Positions 1-8,009 of a stretch of 64,000 nucleotides of DNA are shown piece after piece; positions within the stretch are counted from its first letter, which is position 1, and every line of letters begins with the position of its first letter. Source of the stretch: Actinomadura parmotrematis (GTDB lineage: Bacteria; Actinomycetota; Actinomycetes; Streptosporangiales; Streptosporangiaceae). A program made the position numbers and the translations under genes. The stretch is from positions 56,249 to 120,248 of the forward strand of contig NZ_JAIBOA010000025.1 of NCBI RefSeq assembly GCF_019458805.1, written 5' to 3'. The notes under the pieces are model-generated. The model was given only the letters and a program-made list of their open reading frames with translations, had not been told where the DNA came from and did not search any database.

Positions 1-16
1 CCGCGGAGCGCACGCC

Positions 17-1345
17 GTGACCGACTCCCTCACCTCCCCCGACCCGTCCGCCGGACCCTCCGGCCCCGGCGCCGCCGCCGCGGGCCGCCCGCCGCATCCG
101 GGCCACCCCCGCCCCACGCGGGTGTACGGCCCGGCGATCGCCGGCGACCCCGACCGGCTGTACACGGCGCTCCGCCGCGAGTACGGGCCGGTCGCGCCGG
201 TGCTGCTGGACGGCGACGTGCCCGCCTGGTTCGTCCTCGGCTACCGCGAGGTCAGCCACGTCACCGGCAACCCGCGGCTGTTCGCGCGCGACTGCCGGCG
301 CTGGAACGCCTGGGACCTCATCCCCGACGACTGGCCGCTGATGCCCTACGTCGGCTGGACGCCGTCGGTGATGTTCGCCGAGGGCCCCGAGCACCGGCGG
401 CGGGCGGGCGCGATCGGCGACGCCCTGGACGCCGTCGACCGCACCGAGCTCGCCGACCTGTGCGCCGAGGTGTCCGACGGGCTGATCGACGCGTTCGCCG
501 GGCGGGGCCGCGCCGACCTCGTGGAGGAGTTCGCGCTGCGCGTCCCGCTGCTGGTGATGGCGCAGCTGTACGGGCTGCCGCCCGCCGACATCCCGGCGCT
601 GGTCGCCGACATCGCCGAGTCGCTCGACAGCGGCGAGAAGGCCGCCGCCGCGCACGGCCGCATCCACGCCCGGATGCAGGGCCTGGTCGCCGACAGGAAC
701 CGGCGGCCCGGCCTGGACGTGCCGTCCCGGCTGCTCCGGCACCCGGCGGGGCTGACCGAGGACGAGGTCGTCATCGACCTGCTGGTGGTGATGGCGGCGG
801 CGCAGCAGCCGACGGGCAACTGGATCGGCAACACGCTGCGGCTGATGCTGACCGACGACCGGTTCTCGGTGACGCTGCAGGGCGGCCGGTCCAGCATCAA
901 GCAGGCGCTCGGCGAGGTGCTGTGGGAGAACACCCCGACGCAGAACTTCATCGGCCGCTGGGCGGTGCAGGACTGCAAGCTCGGCGAGCAGCACATCCGC
1001 GGCGGCGACCTGGTCGTCCTCGGGCTCGCCGCCGCCAACACCGACCCGGACGTGTGCCCGCGCGACCGCGCGCCCGACCCGCAGCCGGCGGGCCCGGACG
1101 GCAACCAGGCGCACATGTCGTTCGGGAACGGCGAGCACGGCTGCCCGTTCCCGGCGCCCGAGCTCGCCGAGGTGATCGCGCGCACGGCGGTGGAGGTGCT
1201 GCTGGACCGGCTGCCGGACGTGGAGCTGGCGGTGCCGGTGCCGTCGCTGCGCTGGCGCCCGTCGGTGTGGATGCGCGGGCTGTTCGAGCTGCCGGTGGCC
1301 TACACCCCGTCGGGCGGCGGGCCCGCCGGGGACGGCGGCCGGTGA
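17..1345 (+). CDS. Cytochrome P450, CYP157-like, lacking the ExxR motif
   Basis: A 442-residue P450-like protein starting at GTG. The haem-thiolate loop is seen as FGNGEHGCPFP, with the cysteine ligand present but Pro in place of the usual residue after it. The K-helix glutamate-arginine motif, normally ExxR, reads EVLW, so the arginine is missing. The I-helix, normally AGxET, reads AAAQQPT, so the acid/alcohol pair used in oxygen activation is absent. CYP157 proteins of Streptomyces are known for losing ExxR and usually sit at the end of conservon operons (kinase, roadblock, DUF742 and GTPase genes). I infer such genes lie just left of the window. The catalytic role is unclear. The gene converges on the next P450, with six bases between the stop codons. 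Confidence 0.85.
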   Translation: MTDSLTSPDPSAGPSGPGAAAAGRPPHPGHPRPTRVYGPAIAGDPDRLYTALRREYGPVAPVLLDGDVPAWFVLGYREVSHVTGNPRLFARDCRRWNAWDLIPDDWPLMPYVGWTPSVMFAEGPEHRRRAGAIGDALDAVDRTELADLCAEVSDGLIDAFAGRGRADLVEEFALRVPLLVMAQLYGLPPADIPALVADIAESLDSGEKAAAAHGRIHARMQGLVADRNRRPGLDVPSRLLRHPAGLTEDEVVIDLLVVMAAAQQPTGNWIGNTLRLMLTDDRFSVTLQGGRSSIKQALGEVLWENTPTQNFIGRWAVQDCKLGEQHIRGGDLVVLGLAAANTDPDVCPRDRAPDPQPAGPDGNQAHMSFGNGEHGCPFPAPELAEVIARTAVEVLLDRLPDVELAVPVPSLRWRPSVWMRGLFELPVAYTPSGGGPAGDGGR

Positions 1346-1351
1346 CGGCGG

Positions 1352-2569
1352 TCAGCCGGCGGGCGTGAAGACGATCGGCAGGGCGGCCGGGCCGCGGGTG
1401 AACACGCCCTGCTCCTGCGGGACGAACCCGTCGGGCAGCCGCATGTCGGGCATCGCGTCGAGGAGGTGGTTCGCGCCGACCTCGACCTCGGTCTTGGCGA
1501 GCAGCGCGCCGACGCAGAAGTGGCGGCCGAGCGCGAACGCCAGGTGGTCGGCGGCGGCGGAGAACGCCGTGGTGGTCTCCAGGTCGGTGCGGAAGACGTC
1601 GAAGCGGTCGGGGTCGGCGTAGCGGGTGGCGTCCCGGTTGGCGGCGCCGATCAGCGCGGTGACGGTGCTGCCGGCCGGGATGGTACCGCCGGTGACCTCG
1701 ACGTCCGCGGCGGGCTGCCGCATGATCATGTGGACCGGGGGGCTGTACCGCAGCGTCTCGGCGAACGCCCGCGGGATCAGCGTCCGGTCGGCGCGGACGG
1801 CGGCGAGCTGGTCGGGGTGGGCGAGCAGGTTCGCGAACAGCGCCGCGACGGCCTTGTCGGTGGTCTCGCCGCCGGCGGCGAGCAGCAGGCTGCAGAACGC
1901 CTTGACGTCCTCGTCGCTCATGGAGGTGCCGTCGATCTCGGCGCGGCAGAGCGTGGACAGCAGGTCGTCGCCGGGGTGCGCGCGCCGCTCCCGGATGACG
2001 GGGATCAGGTAGGCGGCGAGCTCGCGGCGGGTCCGCTCGCCCGCCGCGGCGACCTCGGGGTCCTGGGCGAGGTTGCCGAGGAACGCGATGATCGAGGTGT
2101 ACCAGCGCTGGAAGCGGGCGTGGTCGGCCGGGTCGAGGCCGAGCATGTCGACGATCACGTTGATCGGGAAGTGCCGGCTGTAGTCGGCGACCAGCTCGAC
2201 GCGGCCGGCGGCGCGGAAGCCGTCGACGAGCCGCCGCGAGTTGGCCTCGATCACCGGCAGGAAGGTGCTCTGGAGCTCGGCGCCGCGGAAGGCGGGGGCG
2301 ACGAGGGCGCGCCGCACGGCGTGCTCGCGGCCGCTCAGTTGCAGGATGGTGCGGCCGTGCACGGGTTCGAGCTGCCAGTCGTAGTTGGCGGTGGTGAAGA
2401 CCGGATCGCGGAAGGCGCGGGCGACGTCCTCGTAGCGGGACACGATGTAGCTCTGCATGCCCTCGTGCCAGAGGAGCGGCGCCTCCTCGCGGAGCGCCCG
2501 GTACGCGCCGTAGGGGTCGGCGGCGAACTCCTCCGACAGGATGTCCGGCATCTCGCGAGCGGTGGTCAT
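1352..2569 (-). CDS. Cytochrome P450, conventional class I type
   Basis: A 405-residue bacterial P450 with all standard signatures: I-helix AGGETT, K-helix ETLR and haem loop FALGRHFCVG. It should be a soluble monooxygenase fed by ferredoxin, but no ferredoxin or reductase gene is nearby. I chose the ATG at 2569, giving MTTAREMPDIL. It follows a GAGG-type ribosome binding site, and the upstream in-frame extension to 2665 does not resemble a P450 N-terminus. The upstream region carries repeated CCGTAA elements and separates this gene from a divergently transcribed 47-residue peptide gene, so the two may be co-regulated. The substrate cannot be told from the sequence. Confidence 0.93.
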   Translation of the reverse strand: MTTAREMPDILSEEFAADPYGAYRALREEAPLLWHEGMQSYIVSRYEDVARAFRDPVFTTANYDWQLEPVHGRTILQLSGREHAVRRALVAPAFRGAELQSTFLPVIEANSRRLVDGFRAAGRVELVADYSRHFPINVIVDMLGLDPADHARFQRWYTSIIAFLGNLAQDPEVAAAGERTRRELAAYLIPVIRERRAHPGDDLLSTLCRAEIDGTSMSDEDVKAFCSLLLAAGGETTDKAVAALFANLLAHPDQLAAVRADRTLIPRAFAETLRYSPPVHMIMRQPAADVEVTGGTIPAGSTVTALIGAANRDATRYADPDRFDVFRTDLETTTAFSAAADHLAFALGRHFCVGALLAKTEVEVGANHLLDAMPDMRLPDGFVPQEQGVFTRGPAALPIVFTPAG

Positions 2570-2665
2570 GGCCCTGGCTCCCTCGTACGTCGAACGGCCG
2601 GCGGCAGGCATCGAGCGTAGGTAGCCCCCGCCCGCCGCGTCCAGGTTGCAGCGCTCCAACGCCAT

Positions 2666-2715
2666 TTACGGTCTGTATTCCTTTGTATCCGTAATGTCGC
2701 CATCTAGTCCGTAAT
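2666..2715. promoter_or_regulatory. Repeated CCGTAA operator-like elements in the P450/peptide intergenic region
   Basis: The 368-base gap between the two divergent genes contains TTACGG at 2666-2671 and its reverse complement CCGTAA at 2689-2694 and 2709-2714. The last two lie in the 8-mer TCCGTAAT repeated exactly 20 bp apart, close to two helical turns. The stretch is AT-rich compared with its surroundings. This looks like a cooperative regulator site plus promoter for the P450. The regulator is not identified; the MarR gene at 3176-3619 is one candidate. Confidence 0.4.
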
Positions 2716-2896
2716 CCGGCGCCGGTCCGGGGGCGCCGCCCCGCCGGCCGGATGAAACCGGACCCCGCCGGCGTTGATCCACTGCGGAGGGGGCGTCCCG
2801 GACGTCCCGCCCGCACGGCGGGCCCGGGTCCGCGGGGGCCGCGGACGGCGAGGTCTAGACCATGTTGCCGAACAGGGTGGGTCATCCGGGAGGATC

Positions 2897-2926
2897 TCCT
2901 CCTACCTCGTAGGTTCCACAGGAGGA
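2897..2926 (+). promoter_or_regulatory. Possible RNA switch hiding the ribosome binding site of the small peptide gene
   Basis: The ribosome binding site AGGAGGA (2920-2926) is exactly complementary to TCCTCCT at 2897-2903, giving a 7-bp stem with a 16-base loop that would block ribosome access. A competing 5-bp hairpin, CCTAC-CTC-GTAGG (2901-2913), uses the same 2901-2903 bases. The two structures therefore exclude each other. The pairing is read directly from sequence; a switching function is inference. Confidence 0.35.
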
Positions 2927-2937
2927 CAGCGACAACG

Positions 2938-3081
2938 ATGAGCACCCCTCTGGCCAACCCGCGCCGCACGAAGCTCGACGTCTGGCCGACCTGGCGCCCG
3001 CAGGACCAGGACGCCCAGCAGGCCGCGACCGGCGGCGACGCCGCGCCGGCCACGGCGGAAGACGACCAGACGACCTCGTGA
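2938..3081 (+). CDS. Small peptide of 47 residues, unknown function, next to a P450
   Basis: An ATG at 2938 with a near-consensus AGGAGGA ribosome binding site 11 bases upstream opens a 47-codon frame. The product is soluble, basic near the N-terminus and acidic, Ala/Gln/Thr-rich at the C-terminus. Its middle holds KLDVWPTWRP with two tryptophans in a WxxW spacing. I recognise no family. It is transcribed away from the P450 at 1352-2569 and converges on a MarR gene. One possibility is a substrate peptide for the P450, since P450-crosslinked ribosomal peptides are known. Against this, the tryptophans are central rather than at the C-terminus and no protease or transporter is adjacent. Confidence 0.6.
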   Translation: MSTPLANPRRTKLDVWPTWRPQDQDAQQAATGGDAAPATAEDDQTTS

Positions 3082-3175
3082 CGCGGGCATCGGCCCGGTG
3101 GCGCCCGCGCGGCGCCGCCGGGCCGCCGCGTTCCCGGGGCGGTACGGGCCGTGCGAGAGCGGCGCCGCCCGGTCC

Positions 3176-3619
3176 TCAGCCGGCGATCTCCTCGCGCGGC
3201 AGCGACGCCAGCGCCTGGAGGGTGCGCAGGAACGCGGCGCGGTCGGCGGCGGGGACGCGGGCGAGCAGCCGCTCCTCGCGCTCGCGGATGGCCGCCCGCA
3301 CCGCCTCCCGCACCCGCCGCCCCTCGGCGGTCAGCGACAGCAGGTGGACGCGGCGGTCGGCGGGGTCGGGGGCGCGCTCGATCAGCCCGCGCTCCTGGAG
3401 GCCGTCGAGGACGCCGATGATGCGGGTCTTGTCGGCGCCGATGTCGCGGGCGAGCGCGCTCTGCGTGCGGACGGGCTCGCCGCCGCCGAGGCCGAGCAGC
3501 ACGCTGTAGCCCCACATCGTCAGCCCGTGCGCGTCGAGGGCCGGCCGCTCGGCCGCCATGAGGGCGCGCCCGAGCGGGACCATCATCGCCGCGAGATCGG
3601 GCCGGCCGTCGGTGCTCAT
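3176..3619 (-). CDS. MarR family transcriptional regulator
   Basis: A 147-residue protein with the MarR winged-helix layout: an N-terminal dimerisation helix, a recognition region around ALARDIGADKTRIIGVLDGL, and the wing DPADRRVHLLSLTAEG with the typical D-RR-LT pattern. It starts at ATG 3619, only 51 bases from the divergent gene at 3671. A perfect 6-bp inverted repeat between the two starts lies inside the promoter of the divergent gene. This regulator probably represses that gene and perhaps itself. Its ligand is unknown. Confidence 0.93.
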   Translation of the reverse strand: MSTDGRPDLAAMMVPLGRALMAAERPALDAHGLTMWGYSVLLGLGGGEPVRTQSALARDIGADKTRIIGVLDGLQERGLIERAPDPADRRVHLLSLTAEGRRVREAVRAAIREREERLLARVPAADRAAFLRTLQALASLPREEIAG

Positions 3620-3635
3620 GGCCCCAGCCTAGGGC

Positions 3636-3670
3636 TGGACAGATGATAGGCATCTGCTTACGATCGGCGC
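3636..3670 (+). promoter_or_regulatory. Leaderless promoter with an embedded MarR operator
   Basis: A textbook arrangement can be read: -35 TGGACA (3636-3641), a 17-bp spacer, -10 TACGAT (3659-3664), then six bases before the ATG at 3671, which would make the first base of the start codon the transcript start. Between the hexamers lies the inverted repeat CAGATG-ATAGG-CATCTG (3640-3656). A MarR dimer bound there would block RNA polymerase. A second palindrome, CCAGCC-TAG-GGCTGG, occupies 3624-3638. Confidence 0.65.
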
Positions 3671-4267
3671 ATGCCTATCGCTGATCCGCGCCCCCTCGAC
3701 GCGCGCGCCGTCCGCACCTGCGCCGCGCTGGTCGCCGCCGCGGGCTCCGCCGACCCGGCCCTCCCCACCCCCTGCGCCGGCTGGACCCTCGCCGACCTCG
3801 TCGGCCACCTGACCGCGCAGCACCGCGGTTTCGCCGCCGCCGCGCGCGGCGACGGGGCCGACCTCGCGCACTGGGCCGTACGCCCCGGCGACGACCACGC
3901 GGCGGCGGCCGAGGACGTGATCGCCGCGTTCGCGGACGACGGCGTCCTGGACCGCGACCTCGACCTGCCCGAGTTCGGCCCCGGCGCACGCTTCCCCGGC
4001 GCGCTCGCGGTGTCCTTCCACTTCATCGACTACGTGGTGCACGGCTGGGACGTCGCCCGCACGCTCGGCCTCCCCTACACGCTGGACGACGACCTCGCCG
4101 CGCCCGCCCTGGAGGTCGCGCTCGCCGTCCCGGGCGGTGATTTCCGCACCGCGCCGGGCGCCGCGTTCGCCCCCGAGCGGCCCGCGGAACCGGGCGCGGG
4201 CGCGCTGGACCGGATCCTGGCCCATCTCGGACGATCTCCAGGCTGGACCGCACCGCAAAACGGGTAA
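3671..4267 (+). CDS. Maleylpyruvate isomerase N-terminal / DinB-like family protein
   Basis: A 198-residue protein of the actinobacterial TIGR03086 / mycothiol-dependent maleylpyruvate isomerase-like group, a four-helix DinB fold. Family hallmarks seen are TPCAGWTLADLVGHLTAQH near residues 35-55, with the first metal-ligand histidine, and HFIDYVVHGWDVARTLG near residues 117-133, with two more histidines. Members are thought to be metal- and mycothiol-dependent enzymes in detoxification, but individual substrates are mostly unknown. Divergence from a MarR gene with a clean operator supports induction by a toxic compound. No ribosome binding site is visible, which fits a leaderless transcript. 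Confidence 0.8.
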   Translation: MPIADPRPLDARAVRTCAALVAAAGSADPALPTPCAGWTLADLVGHLTAQHRGFAAAARGDGADLAHWAVRPGDDHAAAAEDVIAAFADDGVLDRDLDLPEFGPGARFPGALAVSFHFIDYVVHGWDVARTLGLPYTLDDDLAAPALEVALAVPGGDFRTAPGAAFAPERPAEPGAGALDRILAHLGRSPGWTAPQNG

Positions 4268-4280
4268 AAGACCTCATGCT

Positions 4281-5399
4281 GTGACAGAACAGAGCATGGT
4301 CCGTGGCGCGTCCCGGCGCCGGTGGCTCCTGGTCGCGACGCTGGCGGCGGCCCTGTGCGGAGCCCCGTTCGCGTTCGCCGCGCTCCCGGCCCGCTCCGCC
4401 GCCGTGCCCCCGGCGGCGCTCCGCGCCCGCGTCCTCGCCTCCGCCCGCGTCCCCTACCAGGGCCTCGTGGAGACCCGGGGCGCGATCGCGCTGCCGCCGC
4501 TGCCCGGCATGGCGGACACGGCCGCGCTCCTCGGCGCCGCCTCGCGCGTCCGCGTGTGGGACGACGCGCCGCGACGGTCCCGCGTCGCGCTGCTCGCGCC
4601 GACCGGCGAGCGCGACTACTACCAGGACGGCCGGGGCCTCGCCATCTGGGACTACGAGCGCGCCCTGCGCACCACCGTCGTCGGCGACCCCGCCGTCCGC
4701 CTGCCGCGCCCCGGCGACCTGCTGCCGCCCGTCCTCGCCCGCCGCCTGCTCGGCTACGCGCGCCCCGGCGACGCGCTGACCGCGCTCGCGCCGCGCCGGG
4801 TGGCGGGCCGCGGCGTGCCGGGCGTCCGGGTGGTGCCCGCCGACGCCGGCACCACGATCGCCGCGGTCGAGGTGTGGGCCGACCCCGCCGACGGGCTCGC
4901 GCTGGAGGTCCGGGTCCTCGCCAAGGGGGCGCGCGGACCCGTCCTCACCACCCGCTTCCTCGACCTCGACCGCGCCCGCCCGGACGCGGGCACGGTCACC
5001 GCGCGGCCCGCACCCGGCGTCGCGACCGTCCGCGTCGAGACGCCCGACCTCATCTCCCGCCTCGCCGCCCGCACCACCGACCCGCTGCCCGCGGCGCTGG
5101 CGGGGCGGCGGGCCCTGCCCGGCACCGCGTCGGTCGCCAACGTGCGCGCCTACCAGGGCGGTTTCTCCTCCTTCGCCGTCGTGCCGCTGCCCGGCCGCTA
5201 CGGCCTGCACGTCCTGGACACCGCCCGCGCCGCCGGCGCGGCCCCGCTCGGCGTGACCGGCGGCGAGGCGCTGCTGCTCCGCTCGGCCGGGCTCACCGCC
5301 GCGATCGTGCACGTCCCGGCGGGCGACCGCACCTTCCTCGTCGCCGGCCCCGTCACCGACGCGCTGGCCGCCCGGGTGGCCCGCGAGCTCATCTCATGA
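4281..5399 (+). CDS. Secreted RseB/LolA-like protein
   Basis: A 372-residue protein with an N-terminal signal sequence: SRRRW followed by a hydrophobic stretch ending near AFAALPARSAA. The mature part (YQGLVETRGAI, then alternating strands such as RVRVWDDAPRRSRVALL, YYQDGRGLAIWDYERA and the late YQGGFSSFAVVPLPGRYGLHVLD) resembles RseB/MucB and LolA proteins, which bind lipids or misfolded envelope proteins. The similarity is by eye. It overlaps the ABC ATPase gene by four bases, so it probably works with that transporter at the cell surface or as its sensor. GTG at 4281 was chosen; ATG at 4296 is an alternative. Confidence 0.65.
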   Translation: MTEQSMVRGASRRRWLLVATLAAALCGAPFAFAALPARSAAVPPAALRARVLASARVPYQGLVETRGAIALPPLPGMADTAALLGAASRVRVWDDAPRRSRVALLAPTGERDYYQDGRGLAIWDYERALRTTVVGDPAVRLPRPGDLLPPVLARRLLGYARPGDALTALAPRRVAGRGVPGVRVVPADAGTTIAAVEVWADPADGLALEVRVLAKGARGPVLTTRFLDLDRARPDAGTVTARPAPGVATVRVETPDLISRLAARTTDPLPAALAGRRALPGTASVANVRAYQGGFSSFAVVPLPGRYGLHVLDTARAAGAAPLGVTGGEALLLRSAGLTAAIVHVPAGDRTFLVAGPVTDALAARVARELIS

Positions 5400-6295
5400 T
5401 CACCACCAGCGGGCTGACCAAGCGGTACGGCCGCGTCACCGCCGTCGACGGCGTCGCGCTCCGCGTCGGCGAGGGCGACCGGTACGGGCTGCTCGGCCCG
5501 AACGGCTCGGGCAAGACGACGCTCGTGCGGATGCTGCTCGGCCTGGTCTTCGCCACCTCCGGCGAGATCGAGATGATGGGCGAGCCCGTCCCCCGCCGCG
5601 TGCACCGCGTCCTGCCCGACGTCGGCGCCCTGGTCGAGGCGCCCGGCCTCTACCCGCACCTGTCGGGCCGCGCCAACCTCGCCCACCTGGACGCCGCCGG
5701 CCCCGGCGGGCGGCGCGGGCGGCGCGCCCGCGTCGGCACGGCGCTGGAACGCGCCGGCCTCGGCGGCGTGGACGCCCGGCCCGTCCGGGCGTACTCGCTC
5801 GGCATGCGGCAGCGGCTCGGGCTCGCGGCGGCGCTGCTCCGCACGCCCCGGCTGCTCGTCCTCGACGAGCCGACCAACGGCCTGGACCCGCGCGGCATCC
5901 GCGAGATCCGCGACCTGCTCGCCGAGCTGAACGCCGCGGGCACCACCCTGCTGATCTGCAGCCACCTGCTCGCCGAGATCGAGGAGCTGTGCACCCACGT
6001 CGGCGTCATGGACGCCGGGCGCCTCGTCCTCCAGCGGCCGATGGGCGAGGTGCGCGCCCCGACCGGCCTCGTCGCCGTCCGCACCCCCGACGCCGGCCGG
6101 GTGCGGGCCCTGCTGGACGGGCGCGTGGAGCGGCACGACGGCGAGCGGCTGCTCGTCCGCGCCGCCGACGCCGCCGAGCTGAACGCCCGCCTCGTCCGCG
6201 CGGGCGTGCGCGTGCTGGAGCTGCGGCCCGAGCGCCGCACCCTGGAGGACGTGGTGCTGTCGGTGACCGGGCACGGCTCGGACCGGCCCGCGTGA
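5396..6295 (+). CDS. ABC transporter ATP-binding protein
   Basis: A 299-residue ABC ATPase of the multidrug/bacteriocin export type. Walker A is GPNGSGKTT, the signature is YSLGMRQRLGLA and Walker B is LLVLDEPTNGLDP, followed by the switch histidine in LICSHLLAE. The C-terminal extra domain of about 80 residues is typical of exporters that pair with a separate permease. The start ATG overlaps the stop of the upstream gene (ATGA), and its stop overlaps the permease GTG, so the three genes are translationally coupled. The exported substrate is unknown. Confidence 0.95.
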   Translation: MITTSGLTKRYGRVTAVDGVALRVGEGDRYGLLGPNGSGKTTLVRMLLGLVFATSGEIEMMGEPVPRRVHRVLPDVGALVEAPGLYPHLSGRANLAHLDAAGPGGRRGRRARVGTALERAGLGGVDARPVRAYSLGMRQRLGLAAALLRTPRLLVLDEPTNGLDPRGIREIRDLLAELNAAGTTLLICSHLLAEIEELCTHVGVMDAGRLVLQRPMGEVRAPTGLVAVRTPDAGRVRALLDGRVERHDGERLLVRAADAAELNARLVRAGVRVLELRPERRTLEDVVLSVTGHGSDRPA

Positions 6296-7125
6296 TCGCG
6301 GTCGAGCTGCGCGCGATGCTGCGGCGCCCCCGCACCTGGGCGTCGCTGCTGCTGCTCTGCGGGCTGCCCGCGATCGTCGCGGCGTTCCTGGCGGTGACCG
6401 GCATCGCCCCCGCGCCGGGGCAGGGCCCGGCGTTCCTGTCGGCGGTGCTGTCCAACGGGACGCTCTACCCGGCGGCGGCCCTCGCCATGGACCTGCCGCT
6501 GTTCCTGCCGGTGGCGGTCGCCGTCGCCGGCGGCGAGGCGATCGCCGGGGAGGCCGCCGCGGGCACCCTGCGCTACCTGCTGGTCCGCCCGGTCGGCCGG
6601 ACCCGGCTGCTCGCCGCCAAGCTCGCCGCGCTCGCCGCGTACGTGCTGCTCGCCGTCGTCGCGATCACCGCGACCGCCTACCTGGCGGGCGTCCTGGCGT
6701 TCGGCAGCGCCCCGGCGGGCGCGCTGTCGGGGACGGGCCTCGCGGCGGTGTCGCTGTCGGGCACGGGCCTGTCGACGGGCGACCTGCTGCTGCGGGTGGC
6801 CTGCGCGATGCTCTACATCGGCGCCTGCATGCTCGGCGTCGGCACCGTCGCGCTCGCGCTGTCGACCTTCACCGACGCGCCGCTCGGCGCCGCGCTCGGC
6901 GCGCTCGCCGCGCTCGTCACCAGCCAGGTCCTGGTGTCCCTGGACGCCGCCGCGGCCGTCCACCCCTACCTGCCGACCCGGTACTGGCTCGGGTGGATCG
7001 ACTTCTTCCGCGCGCCGATCCTCTGGCACGACATCCAGCGCGGGCTGGCGCTCCAGGCCGCCTACACGGCCTTCTTCCTGGCGCTCGCCTGGGCCAACTT
7101 CGCGACCCGCGACGTCACGAGCTGA
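6292..7125 (+). CDS. ABC transporter permease (ABC-2 type)
   Basis: A 277-residue integral membrane protein with about six hydrophobic segments: LLLLCGLPAIVAAFLAVTG near residues 20-40, paired helices around residues 60-85, YVLLAVVAITATAYLAG around 120, and three later helices. The cytoplasmic stretch GTLRYLLVRPVGRTRLLAAKL is the coupling-helix motif typical of ABC-2 permeases. It starts at GTG overlapping the ATPase stop codon. Its 3' end overlaps the convergent lipase gene by 11 bases. It forms the channel half of the exporter encoded with the previous gene. Confidence 0.9.
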   Translation: MIAVELRAMLRRPRTWASLLLLCGLPAIVAAFLAVTGIAPAPGQGPAFLSAVLSNGTLYPAAALAMDLPLFLPVAVAVAGGEAIAGEAAAGTLRYLLVRPVGRTRLLAAKLAALAAYVLLAVVAITATAYLAGVLAFGSAPAGALSGTGLAAVSLSGTGLSTGDLLLRVACAMLYIGACMLGVGTVALALSTFTDAPLGAALGALAALVTSQVLVSLDAAAAVHPYLPTRYWLGWIDFFRAPILWHDIQRGLALQAAYTAFFLALAWANFATRDVTS

Positions 7126-7894
7126 CCTGCCGGAGCGCCAGGCAGTCGCCGGGGCCGGGCGCGGGCAGGTCCGCCGAGCCGAGGGCGCGGAGCACGACGC
7201 CCGCGACGAGCGGGTCGTAGGGCAGGTCGGCGTGCCCGGTGCGGTCGTCGCCGCAGATCCGCTGCAGGTCCACTGCAGCCGCACCCGCGATCCTGGAGCT
7301 GGCCGGCGGGACCGTCTCGTCGTGCTCGCTCCACACCGACGTCCACCGCACCGGCCCGGCGACCCGGTCGCCGAGGCGGCGCAGCAGCGGGCTGCCGGGG
7401 GTCAGCTCCTGGCACGCCTGCGGGCAGGCGCCCGGCGCGAGCGCCAGCCCGGCGGCGGCGAGGTCGGCGCCGTGGTGCGGGGTGCCGAGCGTGACGACGC
7501 GGCGCGCCTTGCGGTCGCCGCCGCCCCGCACCCACAGCCGCGCGACGATGCCGCCCGCCGAGTGGGCGACCACGTCCACCGACGGCGCCCCGCCGCGCAG
7601 CGCGGCCTCCGCCGCCCGGTCGAGCGCCCCGGCCTGCTCCTCCAGCGGCCCCGTCCCGTCACCGGGCGGCGTCACCACCGACGCCGTCCGGCCCGCCGCC
7701 CGCAGCCGCGCCGCCAGCACCTCCAGCCCGTCCGCCGCCCCGCCGTAGCCGGGCACGAGCAGCACCGGCCCCGCCTCGTCCGGCACCGCCCGCGCCGCGC
7801 CGCCCCCGCCCAGCACCCGCATCGCGACCGCCACCACCAGCGCCGCGACCACCGACAGCACACCCCACACGAAGATCCGACGCCTCGGGCTCAC
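7115..7894 (-). CDS. Secreted or membrane-anchored lipase/esterase, alpha/beta hydrolase
   Basis: A 259-residue protein with an N-terminal hydrophobic segment, IFVWGVLSVVAALVVAVAM, then a hydrolase domain. Seen motifs are the oxyanion-loop region LLVPGYGG, the nucleophile elbow VAHSAGG (serine within a GxSxG-like HSAGG), and TLGTPHHGADLA, a hallmark of actinobacterial class 2 triacylglycerol lipases. The later WSEHDETVPP and GHADLPYD supply the acid and histidine. Four cysteines downstream suggest disulfides, in line with export. GTG at 7894 was chosen to include the membrane segment; its ribosome binding site is poorly spaced, so the start is uncertain. Confidence 0.85.
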   Translation of the reverse strand: MSPRRRIFVWGVLSVVAALVVAVAMRVLGGGGAARAVPDEAGPVLLVPGYGGAADGLEVLAARLRAAGRTASVVTPPGDGTGPLEEQAGALDRAAEAALRGGAPSVDVVAHSAGGIVARLWVRGGGDRKARRVVTLGTPHHGADLAAAGLALAPGACPQACQELTPGSPLLRRLGDRVAGPVRWTSVWSEHDETVPPASSRIAGAAAVDLQRICGDDRTGHADLPYDPLVAGVVLRALGSADLPAPGPGDCLALRQVSS

Positions 7895-8009
7895 CCCCCT
7901 ACGATTCCCCGCCCCACCCCACCCCGCACCACCCCGGCCCCCCGAGGCCGACGACCCCACCCAACGACCCCACCCGACAGCCTCACCCGGCGGCCCGCCC
8001 GGCGGCCCC

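Noticed and set aside
948..3653. Long minus-strand open frame crossing two P450 genes and the MarR gene
   Set aside because: Arg/Pro/Ala-rich product with no domain, overlapping three recognised genes in other frames.
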